In this document: positions 39,306 through 48,819 of the stretch, one piece after another
Position numbering within the stretch: position 1 is the stretch's first letter
Layout of the letters: each line of letters opens with the position of its first letter
Origin: Dactylosporangium roseum
Lineage (GTDB): Bacteria; Actinomycetota; Actinomycetes; Mycobacteriales; Micromonosporaceae
Assembly: GCF_025264685.1 (NCBI RefSeq)
Contig: NZ_CP073721.1
Span: 1 to 64,000, forward strand
DNA: 64,000 nucleotides
Direction: 5' to 3'
The notes under the pieces: generated by a model
Databases searched by the model: none
What the model saw: only the letters and a program-made list of their open reading frames with translations
What the model was told of the DNA's origin: nothing
Position numbers and translations under genes: made by a program

Positions 39306-40463
39306 ATGGTCGACTTCACGCTCGGCGAAGACCTTGAGACGCTCCGCGGGAGCGTCCGGGAGTTCGCCCACGACGTCGTGGCGCCCGTCATCGGCGACTA
39401 CTACGAGCGCCACGCCTTCCCCTACGACCTGGTCCGCCAGATGGGCAAGATGGGCCTGTTCGGCCTGCCCTTCCCCGAGGAGTACGGCGGGATGGGCGGC
39501 GACTACTTCGCACTGTGCATCGCCCTCGAGGAGCTGGCCCGCGTCGACTCGTCGATCGCGGTGACTCTCGAGGCCGGCATCTCCCTCGGCGCCATGCCGA
39601 TCTACCGGTACGGCACCGAGGAGCAGCGCCGGCACTGGCTGCCCAAGCTCGTCTCCGGCGAGGCCCTGGCCGCGTTCGGGCTGACCGAGCCGGGTGCCGG
39701 CTCCGACGCGAGCCGCACGCAGACCCGCGCGGTGCTCGACGAGGCGACCGGCGAGTGGGTGATCAACGGATCCAAGGCGTTCATCACCAACTCGGGCACC
39801 GACATCACCGCGCTGGTGACGGTCACCGCGGTCACCGGCGTCAACCCGGACGGGACGAAGGAGCTGTCGACGATCATCGTCCCGAGCGGCACTCCCGGAT
39901 TCAGCGTCCAGCCCGGCTACTCCAAGGTCGGCTGGTGCGCCTCGGACACCCACGAGCTGAGCTTCGACGACGTGCGGGTCCCGGCCGGGCACCTCCTCGG
40001 CGCCCGCGGCCGTGGATACGCGCAGTTCCTGCGGATCCTCGACGAGGGCCGGGTGGCGTTCGCGGCGCTCGGCGTCGGGCTCGCGCAGGGCTGCGTCGAC
40101 GAGTCGCTGGCCTACGCCAAGCAGCGGCGCGCGTTCGGCAAGCCGATCGGGGACTACCAGGCGATCCAGTTCAAGATCGCGGACATGGAGGCGCGGGCGC
40201 ACACCGCGCGGCTCGCGTACTACGACGCCGCGAGCCGGCTGGTCAACGGCCGCGACTTCAAGCGGCAGGCGGCGATCGCCAAGCTGCAGGCCAGCGACGC
40301 GGCCGTGGTCAACGCCCGGGAGGCCACCCAGGTCCACGGCGGATACGGCTTCATGAACGAGACGCCGGTGGCCCGCATGTGGCGCGACGCCAAGATCCTG
40401 GAGATCGGCGAGGGCACGTCGGAAGTCCAGCGAATGATCATCTCCCGCTCACTGGGCCTGTGA
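39306..40463 (+). CDS. Acyl-CoA dehydrogenase, isovaleryl-CoA dehydrogenase-like
   Basis: This is an FAD enzyme that oxidises acyl-CoA to enoyl-CoA. The 385-residue product has the family blocks FGLTEPGAGSDASRTQT, WVINGSKAFITNSGTD, QAIQFKIADMEARAHTARL and GYGFMNETPVARMWRDAKILEIGEGTSEVQR, quoted in parts. The Glu in GEGTSEVQ is the usual acyl-CoA dehydrogenase base; isovaleryl-CoA dehydrogenase uses another site, so the substrate is not certain. It lies 20 bp after the carboxyltransferase gene in the same operon. Confidence 0.92.
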   Translation: MVDFTLGEDLETLRGSVREFAHDVVAPVIGDYYERHAFPYDLVRQMGKMGLFGLPFPEEYGGMGGDYFALCIALEELARVDSSIAVTLEAGISLGAMPIYRYGTEEQRRHWLPKLVSGEALAAFGLTEPGAGSDASRTQTRAVLDEATGEWVINGSKAFITNSGTDITALVTVTAVTGVNPDGTKELSTIIVPSGTPGFSVQPGYSKVGWCASDTHELSFDDVRVPAGHLLGARGRGYAQFLRILDEGRVAFAALGVGLAQGCVDESLAYAKQRRAFGKPIGDYQAIQFKIADMEARAHTARLAYYDAASRLVNGRDFKRQAAIAKLQASDAAVVNAREATQVHGGYGFMNETPVARMWRDAKILEIGEGTSEVQRMIISRSLGL

Positions 40464-40477
40464 CCTCCCCCAACCGC

Positions 40478-40553
40478 GTTGATCTTGCACCTGTGGTGCC
40501 GCGACACTCCGACTTTGCCCGGGTTTGTCAGGCACCACAAGTGCAAGATCGAC
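40478..40553 (-). repeat. 76-bp palindromic element, copy B (inverted)
   Basis: Arms 40478-40500 and 40531-40553 pair with two partial mismatches. Read on the minus strand the 30-bp centre aligns with copies A and C (TGACAAACCCGGGCAAA core). In this copy complementarity continues outward to 40467 and 40564 through CCCCCAACCGCG and its complement. It lies between the dehydrogenase and MMPL genes and may end the upstream operon. Confidence 0.92.
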
Positions 40554-40608
40554 GCGGTTGGGGGGCGGGGGATGTTCGTACGGCCGTGGGACGTGCTTGC
40601 ATACTCCG

Positions 40609-42729
40609 ATGTTCGCGAAACTGGGCACGCTCATGGACCGCCACCGGTGGGCTGTCATCGGGCTGTGGCTGGCGGTCACCGTAGCCGGCGCCGTCTTCGG
40701 GGGTGGGCTGTTCGACCGGCTCGTCGAGACGAGCACGAACCGGGCCGACAGTGAATCGGCCGTCGCCGAGCGCCGTATCGACGAGCTGGCCCCGCAGGGC
40801 TCCATGGTCATCGCCGTCATCGAGGGCCGTGAGGTCTACGACGGCGGCCTCAACGCGAGCGTGAGCAAGGCCGCCCAGGAGATCCGCGGGATGCCCGGGG
40901 TCAAGGAGGTCAACGACCTCTATACCGGGCCCGGCGGCCAGATCGGCGCCGACAACATGAGCACCACGGTGCGGGTCGAGCTGGACCCCAAGCTCGGCGA
41001 CGCCGACCGCGAGCAACTCGAGGACAGGGTGAAGGCCCGCCTCGATCAGATCGAGGCGCCCAGCGTGAAGGTCGGCGGCCCGAAGATCGCCGAGCGCGCG
41101 TTCGCCGAGCAGTCGGTGCACGACCTGGCGATCGGCGAGAGCATCGCGTTCGCCGCGCTGCTCGTCGCGCTCGTGCTGATCTTCGGCGGCGTCATCGCGG
41201 CGAGCCTGCCGCTGGCGGTCGCGATCGCCGGCGTCACCGGCTCGCTGCTGCTCCTGCTCGGGCTGAGCCACGTGACGAAGGTCAGCGAGTATTCGCTCAA
41301 CGTCGTCACGCTCCTCGGCATCGGGCTCGCCGTCGACTACTCGCTGCTGATCGTCGCCCGGTTCCGTGAGGAGTTGCCGCGGCACGAGCCGGCCGAGGCA
41401 CTCGTGACCGCGGTGGCCCGGTCCGGGCGAGCGGTCGCCATCTCCGGCATCGCGGTCGCGCTGACCCTCGCCGGACTGACCGCGTTCGCCGAGCCGCTGC
41501 TCGCGGCCGTCGCGCTGGGTGGCGCCGCAGTGGTGGTGCTCGCGACGCTGGCCGCCCTCACCCTCGTGCCGGCCCTGCTCGCCGTGGCGAAGAACAAGAT
41601 CAAGCCGGCGGGCGAGGGTCTGTGGAAGCCGCGCGGCGACCGGAACCTGCTGGCCCGCCTCGCCACCCGCGCCCAGAAGGCCCCCGGGCCGGTCGCTCTC
41701 GGCGTGACCATCGGCCTGCTGGTCCTGGCCGCTCCGCTGCTCGGGGCCAACTTCGCGAACTCCGACGCCCGAGCCCTGCCGCACAGCAACGAGGCCCGCC
41801 AGGCGTACGACGCGTTGCAGGCGAAGTTCAACAACAACCAGCCCGAAGACGTCGTGGTGCTCGTCGAGGCCGGCCCGGAGCGCGCCGACGTCCGCATGTT
41901 CATGAACCAGATCAACGGCGATCTGCAGGCCTACGTGTTCCGGCTCGAGGTGCGGCGCGACGTCCCGAAGGGCTACACGATTCTCGACCTGACGCCGAAG
42001 GGTGAGGTCGGCGGCGCGGAGTCCGGTGAGCTGGTCCGCAGGATCCGGGCCATGCAGACGCCGTTCGCGAAGTCCGTGACCGGGCCGAGCGCCGAGGTCA
42101 TCGACTACCGGCAGTCGCTGGCCGAACGTCTGCCGCTCGCCGGGCTCGTCGTGCTGCTGGTGACCGTCGTGCTGCTGTTCGTATTGACCGGCTCGGTGAT
42201 CATTCCGCTCAAGGCCGTGCTGATGAACCTGCTGACCCTGCTCGCCACACTGGGTGTCCTGGTCGTGGTGTTCCAGTGGGGCTGGGGGCAGATTCCACTC
42301 TTCTTCGACTCCTGGGGCGGCGTCGATCTGACCACGCCGGTGCTGCTGTTCGTGTTCATCTTCGGCCTGTCGATGGACTACGAGGTCTTTCTGCTGGCTC
42401 GGATCAAGGAGGAGTACGACCAGCGCCCGGACACCAACCGGGCCGTGCTGCGCGGCATCACCCGCTCCGGCCCCGTGGTCACCGCGGCCGCGATCTGCAT
42501 CGGCATCGTGTTCCTGGGCTTCACGTTCGGCGGCCTGGTCGCCGTCAAGGAGATCGGTGTCGGCATGGCGGTCGCGGTGCTGATCGACGTCACCGTCGTG
42601 CGTGGACTGCTGTTGCCGGCGCTGATGACGATGCTGGACAACTGGAACTGGTGGGCCCCGCCGTTCCTGCGCCGCCACTACCGGGCCGACAGTGATCTTC
42701 GTCAAGTGGTTGGAAAACTGGGGCCATGA
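40609..42729 (+). CDS. MMPL-family transporter
   Basis: This is an RND-type inner-membrane transporter of 706 residues. It has the usual two-half plan: TM1 (WAVIGLWLAVTVAGAVF), an external loop, then five TMs with GIGLAVDYSLLIVARFREEL near 225. A second loop and a second set of TMs follow, with FGLSMDYEVFLLARIKEEYD near 585. Each D-Y pair marks the proton path. Mycobacterial relatives export lipids. I used the ATG at 40609; the upstream frame overlaps repeat copy B and is unlikely to be translated. Confidence 0.92.
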   Translation: MFAKLGTLMDRHRWAVIGLWLAVTVAGAVFGGGLFDRLVETSTNRADSESAVAERRIDELAPQGSMVIAVIEGREVYDGGLNASVSKAAQEIRGMPGVKEVNDLYTGPGGQIGADNMSTTVRVELDPKLGDADREQLEDRVKARLDQIEAPSVKVGGPKIAERAFAEQSVHDLAIGESIAFAALLVALVLIFGGVIAASLPLAVAIAGVTGSLLLLLGLSHVTKVSEYSLNVVTLLGIGLAVDYSLLIVARFREELPRHEPAEALVTAVARSGRAVAISGIAVALTLAGLTAFAEPLLAAVALGGAAVVVLATLAALTLVPALLAVAKNKIKPAGEGLWKPRGDRNLLARLATRAQKAPGPVALGVTIGLLVLAAPLLGANFANSDARALPHSNEARQAYDALQAKFNNNQPEDVVVLVEAGPERADVRMFMNQINGDLQAYVFRLEVRRDVPKGYTILDLTPKGEVGGAESGELVRRIRAMQTPFAKSVTGPSAEVIDYRQSLAERLPLAGLVVLLVTVVLLFVLTGSVIIPLKAVLMNLLTLLATLGVLVVVFQWGWGQIPLFFDSWGGVDLTTPVLLFVFIFGLSMDYEVFLLARIKEEYDQRPDTNRAVLRGITRSGPVVTAAAICIGIVFLGFTFGGLVAVKEIGVGMAVAVLIDVTVVRGLLLPALMTMLDNWNWWAPPFLRRHYRADSDLRQVVGKLGP

Positions 42730-42847
42730 CCCAAGGCTGAGTAGTGGTGCGAGTTCCGCCGCCATGTCGCCCGGGGTGTATAGACGAGCGTCGTGGTTCC
42801 GACGCCCAGCTTCTGGGTATCAGCGCAGATAAGTACGCTTCATCAAC

Positions 42848-45793
42848 ATGTCTCCAGGTCCGGGCCGTGATCCGCAGGATGCCGGGGCAAGGTTCGCCAC
42901 AACGCTGCGGGCCCGTCGCCTCGCCCGCGGATTGACCCAGGAAGAGCTTGCCAGCCGGACCGGTCTGGGCGTGCGGACGCTGCGCGAACTGGAGCGCGGC
43001 CGGGTCGCCCGTCCGCAGCGCAACACGGTGTCGCTGCTGGCCGAGGCCCTGTCACTGAACGGCCGGGACCGCGACGACTTCGTGGCCAGCGCCGGTGGTC
43101 GCGACGGTTCGGCCAACGGACCCGCCGGGCGGGGCGGCGTCCCTGATCACCGGGCCGCGGCCCCCGGGGGCCGGCCCCACGCTCGGGGCGTCCCGGACCT
43201 GCCGGAGGCGGGCCCCGGCCAGACCCATTCCGGTCAGGTCTTTCGGGGCCAGCACGCCCAGGGTCGAGGCACGTTCGGTCAGAGCACCCCGGGCCAGGCT
43301 GTTCCGGGCAGCGGCGCGCGGGGCCGGACCGTACCGGGTGGTGGCATGCCGGGCCGGACCGTGGCGGGCGGCGACGTGCCGCTGCCGCTCGGCGCGTCCG
43401 TGTCCGGGACGGCCCGGCCCGCCGATCGGCTGCCCGGAACAGCTCGACGCCCCGGCACATCGCCCGCCGCATCGCCGTCCGATGTGACCAGACCCGGCGC
43501 CCCGGCCGGCGAAGCCTTGGGAACGGGCGTCCCCGGCGGCGGCCTTCCGGCGAGTCGCGTCTCCGGGCGCGGCGTCCCTGCCCGGGCGGCCGCGGGCACC
43601 ACCGCCGGCGAGGTCACGCCGACCCTGCCCCTGCCGACCCACCCACCCCTCGTCGGCCGCGACGCGGACGTCGCGGAGCTGCTCACGCTGCTCGGCGGCC
43701 CCTACGGCGCCGAGCTCGTCGCGCTCGTCGGGCTGGCCGGCGTCGGCAAGACCGGGCTCGCTCACGCCGTGGCGCAGCGGGTCGCTGCGGCCGGTGCCAC
43801 CGCCGTCTCCGTCACCGTCACCAACGTATCCCGACCCACCGACATCTTCGCCGCCGTCGCCGCGGTGTTCGGGGTCGCCCGGGCTGAGGAACTCGTCGAC
43901 CGGTACGCCGGCCGGTCCGCCCTCCTGGTCCTCGACGGGATCGACCGGTCGCCGAAGGCGGCGGTCGAGGCGATGCACTGGCTGCGCTCAAGGGTGCCGG
44001 CGGCGCGAATCCTCGCGACCAGCCGCCAGCCGCTCGCCGGGGAAGTGCCCGGCGCCGTCGACTGGCGGGTGGAGCCGCTCGATCTTCCGCCGCCCGCGCC
44101 GTATGCGGACCCCGCGGCCCTGCGGCGCGTGCCGTCCGTCGCGCTGTTCCTCGACCGGCTGCGCCAGGTGCGCCGCGTGCCCGTCGCGGACCAGGAGGTC
44201 GGCGCGGTCGCCGAGCTGGTACGGCGGCTGGACGGGCTGCCACTCGCGATCGAGCTCGCCGCCGCGCGGGGCCGGGTGCTGGAGCTGCCGGAGTTACTGT
44301 CGCGGTACGGCCACCGTATCCTCGACCTGGCGCCGACCGACGCTGGTGGCCGGGGGCTCCGCGACATCGTCGCCGCCAGTTACCGCCTGCTCGACGAGCG
44401 GGAACAGGCCGCACTGCGCAGGCTCTCGGTGTTTCGCGGCCGGTGGTCGCTGGAGCTGGTCGAGGCGCTGCTCGATGACACCGCCGACGTCGAGGCGATC
44501 CTCGACCGGCTGGTCGGGCTGGGGCTCGTCAGCGTCAGAGGACCGGGCGACCTGCGGTTCCGGCTGCTCGACGTGGTCATGGACTTCGCCGCCGAACAGT
44601 GCGCGGACCACGGTGAGCTGCGGGACGCCCGGCTGCGGCACGCCGAGGTCGTCACCCGGGTCGCGGTCCGCATCTCGACGGAGCTCACCGGACCGGGCAG
44701 CGCGTTGGCGGTGTCGCGGCTCGACTACCTCAACAGTGACATCCGGTCGGCACTGCGGTACACCTCCGTCCGTGATCCGGTGATCGCCTTGCGCCTGGCG
44801 GGGGCGATTCCCCGGTGGTGCCGGCTACGCGGGCGGGACGTCGAGGCGCACCGCCTGTTGCGGCGGCTGCTCGATGACCCGCGCACGCAGGACTGCGACC
44901 CGCTCGTGCGCGCCGTCGCGCAGGTGGGTGCGGCGATGCTCGCCAACGCGCACGGCCGTGGGGTGGTCGAGCTCTGCGTGACGGAGGAGGCGCTCGAGGT
45001 GCTGGTGGCGCGCGGCGACACGAGCGCGGAGCTGACCGCCCGGGCGCTGCTGGCCGGCATCTGGCAGGCGGTGGGCGGCGCCAAGGAGTCGCGCCGGCAC
45101 CTCGAGATGATGCTCGGTCTGGCGATCCGCATCGGACGGGTCCGGGAGATCGGAGTCGCGCAGAACAACTTGGCGTGGCATGACATCAGGACCGGTGATC
45201 TGGCGACGGCGGCACGACGGCTTACCGCGGCCGGACGGCGTGCGGTGGAGGCCGGCGACGCGCGGATCCGGGCGCTGACCCAGGCGAACCTGGCGGAGGT
45301 GGCGCGGCTCGACGGACGGTTCGACGATGCCGTCGACCTGGGTCGGCGGGCAGCGGCGACGATCGCCGAGATGGGTGACCCGACGCACCGGGTGCGGGCG
45401 CTGGGCACGCTGGGTAAGGCACTGGCCGAGTCGGGTCGGCCCGATGACGCGGCGGACGTGTTGGTGGAACTCGCCGAGATGCCGGGCGGCGCGGGGATGT
45501 CCGACATGATCACGGCTTATCTCGCGTTGGGGCGCGGCGACCGTACTGCCGCCGCTCGTGCCTTCCAGTCCGCGGCGAACCTGCTGGCCGGTCGTGCCGA
45601 CATCCGGGACGTGCTGGAGGCGCTGACGGGGCTGGCCGCGTGCGGGGAGCCCGAGGTCCGGCGGCGCGCACTCGAGGAGCTCAACGGTATCCGGGAGCGG
45701 GCCGGCCTGGCGCTGCTGCCGCGAGAACGGGCGTTGCTCGGCGAACGGCCGCTGCCGGAAAGGGCACGGACGAAGGCCCCTGGAGCGCGGTGA
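42848..45793 (+). CDS. XRE-HTH/NB-ARC ATPase/TPR regulator
   Basis: The 981-residue protein has an N-terminal XRE helix-turn-helix (residues 15-70, TQEELASRTGLGVRTLRELE). A roughly 190-residue disordered Gly/Pro/Arg linker with repeated GGG(M/L)PGR-type phrases follows. Next is an NB-ARC/STAND ATPase with Walker A LVGLAGVGKTGLAHAV near 296-311, Walker B SALLVLDGIDR and GLPLAIELAAARG. The C-terminal half is TPR-like helices. This layout resembles AfsR-like or XRE-STAND switch regulators. Target and signal are unknown. It is alone on its strand with no close partner gene. Confidence 0.88.
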   Translation: MSPGPGRDPQDAGARFATTLRARRLARGLTQEELASRTGLGVRTLRELERGRVARPQRNTVSLLAEALSLNGRDRDDFVASAGGRDGSANGPAGRGGVPDHRAAAPGGRPHARGVPDLPEAGPGQTHSGQVFRGQHAQGRGTFGQSTPGQAVPGSGARGRTVPGGGMPGRTVAGGDVPLPLGASVSGTARPADRLPGTARRPGTSPAASPSDVTRPGAPAGEALGTGVPGGGLPASRVSGRGVPARAAAGTTAGEVTPTLPLPTHPPLVGRDADVAELLTLLGGPYGAELVALVGLAGVGKTGLAHAVAQRVAAAGATAVSVTVTNVSRPTDIFAAVAAVFGVARAEELVDRYAGRSALLVLDGIDRSPKAAVEAMHWLRSRVPAARILATSRQPLAGEVPGAVDWRVEPLDLPPPAPYADPAALRRVPSVALFLDRLRQVRRVPVADQEVGAVAELVRRLDGLPLAIELAAARGRVLELPELLSRYGHRILDLAPTDAGGRGLRDIVAASYRLLDEREQAALRRLSVFRGRWSLELVEALLDDTADVEAILDRLVGLGLVSVRGPGDLRFRLLDVVMDFAAEQCADHGELRDARLRHAEVVTRVAVRISTELTGPGSALAVSRLDYLNSDIRSALRYTSVRDPVIALRLAGAIPRWCRLRGRDVEAHRLLRRLLDDPRTQDCDPLVRAVAQVGAAMLANAHGRGVVELCVTEEALEVLVARGDTSAELTARALLAGIWQAVGGAKESRRHLEMMLGLAIRIGRVREIGVAQNNLAWHDIRTGDLATAARRLTAAGRRAVEAGDARIRALTQANLAEVARLDGRFDDAVDLGRRAAATIAEMGDPTHRVRALGTLGKALAESGRPDDAADVLVELAEMPGGAGMSDMITAYLALGRGDRTAAARAFQSAANLLAGRADIRDVLEALTGLAACGEPEVRRRALEELNGIRERAGLALLPRERALLGERPLPERARTKAPGAR

Positions 45794-45990
45794 CGCGCCT
45801 CCCACCTCACTTCGTCCGTGCCGGCCCCCCCGGGGTTGCGGCGCCTCCCCGGCGGAGAAGGCTATCGGAGCCGTTCGGGAGGTACGGGCTGATATGCCGG
45901 ATTTACGGTCGATGGACGCTGAAGCTGCCGGTGGTCCTGCCGGTTACTCACCCGGCAACAAGCCCGCTACTTATGCCGGACGTCGCGGTG

Positions 45991-46491
45991 TTATGCGGCG
46001 GTCGGCACGTCCTGCGACGGACCCTGCACACCCGAGGTCGCGCCCGGGCGGACCGCGTCGCGGATCGTCCGCAGGCTGCCGAGGAGCTGCCCGAGCGCCT
46101 CCGGTGAGAGCCTGCCGGTGAACCACTCCTCGATGAGTGCGACGTGGCCGGGCAGCACCTCGTGCATCTTCGCCACGCCGGCCGGGGTCACCACGGTGAA
46201 CGAGCCGCGGCGGTCGGTCGGGCAGGCCCGCCTGGTGGCGAAGCCGTCGCGCTCCAGGCGGTCGACGACGCGGGTCACGCCGCTCGTCGACAGGCCGGTC
46301 TGCGCGGCGAGGTCGGTCATCCGCAGCTCGCCGCCGGGTGAGCGGGACAGTCGGACGAGCACCTCGAAGTCGACGTTGCCGAGGCCGTGCTCGGCGAGCT
46401 GGACGTTGAGCCGCGCGTTGATTCCCGTGAAGGCCTCCACGAACAGACCCATGGCGGTGATCCGCGGATCTTCCAGCAGTTTGTCGGTCAC
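45991..46491 (-). CDS. MarR-family transcriptional regulator
   Basis: The 166-residue protein has a winged HTH (residues about 38-105: LGNVDFEVLVRLSRSPGGELRMTDLAAQTGLSTSGVTRVVDRLE, with the wing at RACPTDRRGSFTVVT). It is divergent from the yceI-like gene with 100 bp between the starts, so it probably controls that gene and itself. The 197 bp before it (45794-45990) contain nothing I recognise. Confidence 0.93.
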   Translation of the reverse strand: MTDKLLEDPRITAMGLFVEAFTGINARLNVQLAEHGLGNVDFEVLVRLSRSPGGELRMTDLAAQTGLSTSGVTRVVDRLERDGFATRRACPTDRRGSFTVVTPAGVAKMHEVLPGHVALIEEWFTGRLSPEALGQLLGSLRTIRDAVRPGATSGVQGPSQDVPTAA

Positions 46492-46515
46492 GGGCCGAGT
46501 CTAGCAAGAGAGAGC

Positions 46516-46546
46516 TTGACAAACGAGACTCTGCCGAGCGTATATT
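46516..46546 (+). promoter_or_regulatory. Candidate promoter of the YceI gene
   Basis: TTGACA (46516-46521) and TATATT (46541-46546) lie 19 bp apart, 46 bp before the YceI start. The spacing is slightly long. The stretch is distinctly less GC-rich than its surroundings. A MarR site could overlap it but I see no clear palindrome. Confidence 0.5.
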
Positions 46547-46591
46547 TGCGTAGACAACCTTCTTTGCTGCAGCACATCTGAGGGGACCATC

Positions 46592-47167
46592 ATGACCGCA
46601 CCCGCGAACACCCGCGAGTTCAACGGGCTCACCATCCCGACTCCGGGCAAGTTCGAGCTCGACCCGGCCCACACCCGCGTGAGCTTCGTCGCCCGCCACA
46701 TGATGGTGAGCAAGGTCCGCGGCGGCTTCACGAGCGCCAGCGGCAGCATCGTCGTGGCCGAGGACCCGCTGCAGTCGCACGTCGAGGTCAGCATCGACGC
46801 CGCCAGCATCGACACCGGTGTGGCCGACCGCGACGGCCACCTGCGCAGCCCCGACTTCCTCGACGTGGAGAAGTTCCCGGCGCTGACCTTCAGGAGCACC
46901 CGCGTGGAGAGCGTGTCCGGCAACGAGTTCACGGTCGTCGGCGACCTGACCATCCGTGACGTGACCCGCGAGGTCGTGCTCGACGTCGAGTTCGAGGGGC
47001 ACGCGAAGAGCCCCTGGGGCCAGGAGGTCATCGGTTTCGCCGCCACGACCGAGATCGACCGCGAGGCGTTCGGCATGACGTGGAACCAGGCGCTGGAGAC
47101 CGGGGGCGTCCTCGTGGGCAAAAAGGTCAAGATCGAGATCGGTGCCGAGGGCGTCCGTCAGGGCTGA
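46592..47167 (+). CDS. YceI-family lipid-binding protein
   Basis: The 191-residue protein has a YceI lipocalin-like barrel: FELDPAHTRVSFVARHMMVSKVRGGF, DGHLRSPDFLDVEKFPALTF and VVGDLTIRDVTREVVLDVEF are the conserved strands (quoted in part). The family binds isoprenoid or fatty-acid-like ligands. There is no signal peptide, so this one appears cytoplasmic, as in other actinobacterial members. GAGGGG lies upstream of the ATG. The 170 bp after it up to the next gene contain no recognisable gene. Confidence 0.93.
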   Translation: MTAPANTREFNGLTIPTPGKFELDPAHTRVSFVARHMMVSKVRGGFTSASGSIVVAEDPLQSHVEVSIDAASIDTGVADRDGHLRSPDFLDVEKFPALTFRSTRVESVSGNEFTVVGDLTIRDVTREVVLDVEFEGHAKSPWGQEVIGFAATTEIDREAFGMTWNQALETGGVLVGKKVKIEIGAEGVRQG

Positions 47168-47337
47168 TTCCGGTTATGCCGGAGTTCGACCGTCGTGCAG
47201 AGGGTGGGCGAAATCTCCCACCCTCTGCAAGGTTTCGCTTACCCTCGGCTGCATTGGCGTCCGTTTTGTCCCTAGCGGTACACCCCACCCACTCCTAACG
47301 TGGAGAGTCCAAGAGGGGCAGCGGTTTGGGGAACAAC

Positions 47338-48813
47338 ATGGGCCAGGACGTCACACGGGGAGCCTTCTCGCGTGCGGACCGCGCTCGATATCGGCAGAAG
47401 GTGCGCCGCTGCCTCGACGTCTTCGCCCTGATGCTCAACGACTTCCGGTTCGACTCCGACCGGCCGACGACGGGTCTTGAGATTGAGCTCAATCTCATCG
47501 ATGCCGGCGCCCAACCGGCGATGCGTAACGCCGAGGTGCTCGCGGACCTCGCCGATCCGTCGTTCCAGACCGAGCTCGGCCAGTTCAACCTGGAGATCAA
47601 CGTCGCGCCGAGGGTCATCGAGGGCGATGGGCTCGACGTGTACGAGCGGGAGGTCCTCGCCAGCCTCGTCCACGCCGACGAGCGTGCTCGCAAGTCCGAC
47701 GCCCAGTTGGTGCTGATCGGCATCCTGCCCACCCTGCGGCAGGAGCACGCGGTGCTCGACAACCTGTCGAACAACCCGCGATACCGGCTGCTCAACGAGC
47801 AGATCATCAACGCGCGCGGCGAGGACATCACGCTCGACATCCGCGGGCAGGAGCGGCTGCAGGCGCAGTCCGACTCGATCGCCGCCGAGTCGGCGTGCAC
47901 GAGCCTCCAGTTCCACCTCCAGGTGGCCCCCGAGGACTTCGCCCTGCACTGGAACGCCTCGCAGGCCATCGCCGGTGTGCAAGTGGCGGTAGGGGCGAAC
48001 TCGCCCTACCTCTTCGGGAAGCGACTCTGGGCGGAGACCCGCATCGCGCTGTTCGAGCAGGCCACCGACACCCGGCCCGAGGAGCTCAAGGCGCAGGGCG
48101 TGCGACCCCGGGTGTGGTTCGGCGAGCGGTGGATCACGTCGATCTTCGACCTGTTCGAGGAGAACGTGCGATACTTCCCGCCGCTGCTGTCGATCACCGA
48201 CGACGAGGACCCGGTGGCGGTGCTCGAGGCCGGCGGCGTGCCGCACCTCGGTGAGCTGCGGCTGCACAACGGCACCATCTACCGCTGGAACCGGCCGGTC
48301 TACGACATCATGAACGGCCGCCCCCACCTGCGGGTGGAAAACCGGGTCCTGCCCGCCGGGCCGACGGTGGTCGACCAGTTGGCCAACGCCGCGTTCTACT
48401 TCGGGCTCGTCGGCGAGCTGGTCCAGCACGACCGGCCGATCTGGACGCAGCTACCGTTCTCGACCGCCGAGGAGAACTTCCACACCGCCGCCCGGGAGGG
48501 CCTCGACGCGCGCCTGTGGTGGCCGGGCCTCGGTGAGGTACGTGTCGGCGAGCTGGTCCTCGACGAGATGCTCCCGATGGCGTCGGCCGGCCTGGACCGC
48601 TTCGGCGTGCGGCCGGCGACCCGCGACCGGCTGCTGGGCGTCATCGAAGGGCGCTGCCGGACCGGCCACAACGGCGCCGCCTGGCAGACCGAGGTGGTGC
48701 ACGACCTCCAGGAACGGCACCACCTCAACCGGACGTCGGCCCTGCGGCAGATGCTGCTGCGCTACACCGAGGGCCTGCACGCCAACGAGCCGGTCCACAC
48801 CTGGCCCGTCTAG
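47338..48813 (+). CDS. Glutamate-cysteine ligase-like (GCS2 family) enzyme
   Basis: The 491-residue ATP-dependent carboxylate-amine ligase belongs to the GCS2-like group. Motifs include TGLEIELNLID near residue 41, FQTELGQFNLEINVAPR near 75, ACTSLQFHLQV and HNGTIYRWNRPVYD. Known relatives join glutamate to cysteine or to other amines; Actinobacteria make mycothiol rather than glutathione, so the true product is uncertain. I prefer the ATG at 47338 after GGGG; a TTG at 47326 after GAGGGG is an alternative. Confidence 0.85.
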   Translation: MGQDVTRGAFSRADRARYRQKVRRCLDVFALMLNDFRFDSDRPTTGLEIELNLIDAGAQPAMRNAEVLADLADPSFQTELGQFNLEINVAPRVIEGDGLDVYEREVLASLVHADERARKSDAQLVLIGILPTLRQEHAVLDNLSNNPRYRLLNEQIINARGEDITLDIRGQERLQAQSDSIAAESACTSLQFHLQVAPEDFALHWNASQAIAGVQVAVGANSPYLFGKRLWAETRIALFEQATDTRPEELKAQGVRPRVWFGERWITSIFDLFEENVRYFPPLLSITDDEDPVAVLEAGGVPHLGELRLHNGTIYRWNRPVYDIMNGRPHLRVENRVLPAGPTVVDQLANAAFYFGLVGELVQHDRPIWTQLPFSTAEENFHTAAREGLDARLWWPGLGEVRVGELVLDEMLPMASAGLDRFGVRPATRDRLLGVIEGRCRTGHNGAAWQTEVVHDLQERHHLNRTSALRQMLLRYTEGLHANEPVHTWPV

Positions 48814-48819
48814 GGTTCG

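Noticed and set aside
46492..46591. MarR operator between the MarR and YceI genes
   Set aside because: I looked for a clear 16-20 bp palindrome and found only short weak matches, so no site is reported beyond the promoter.
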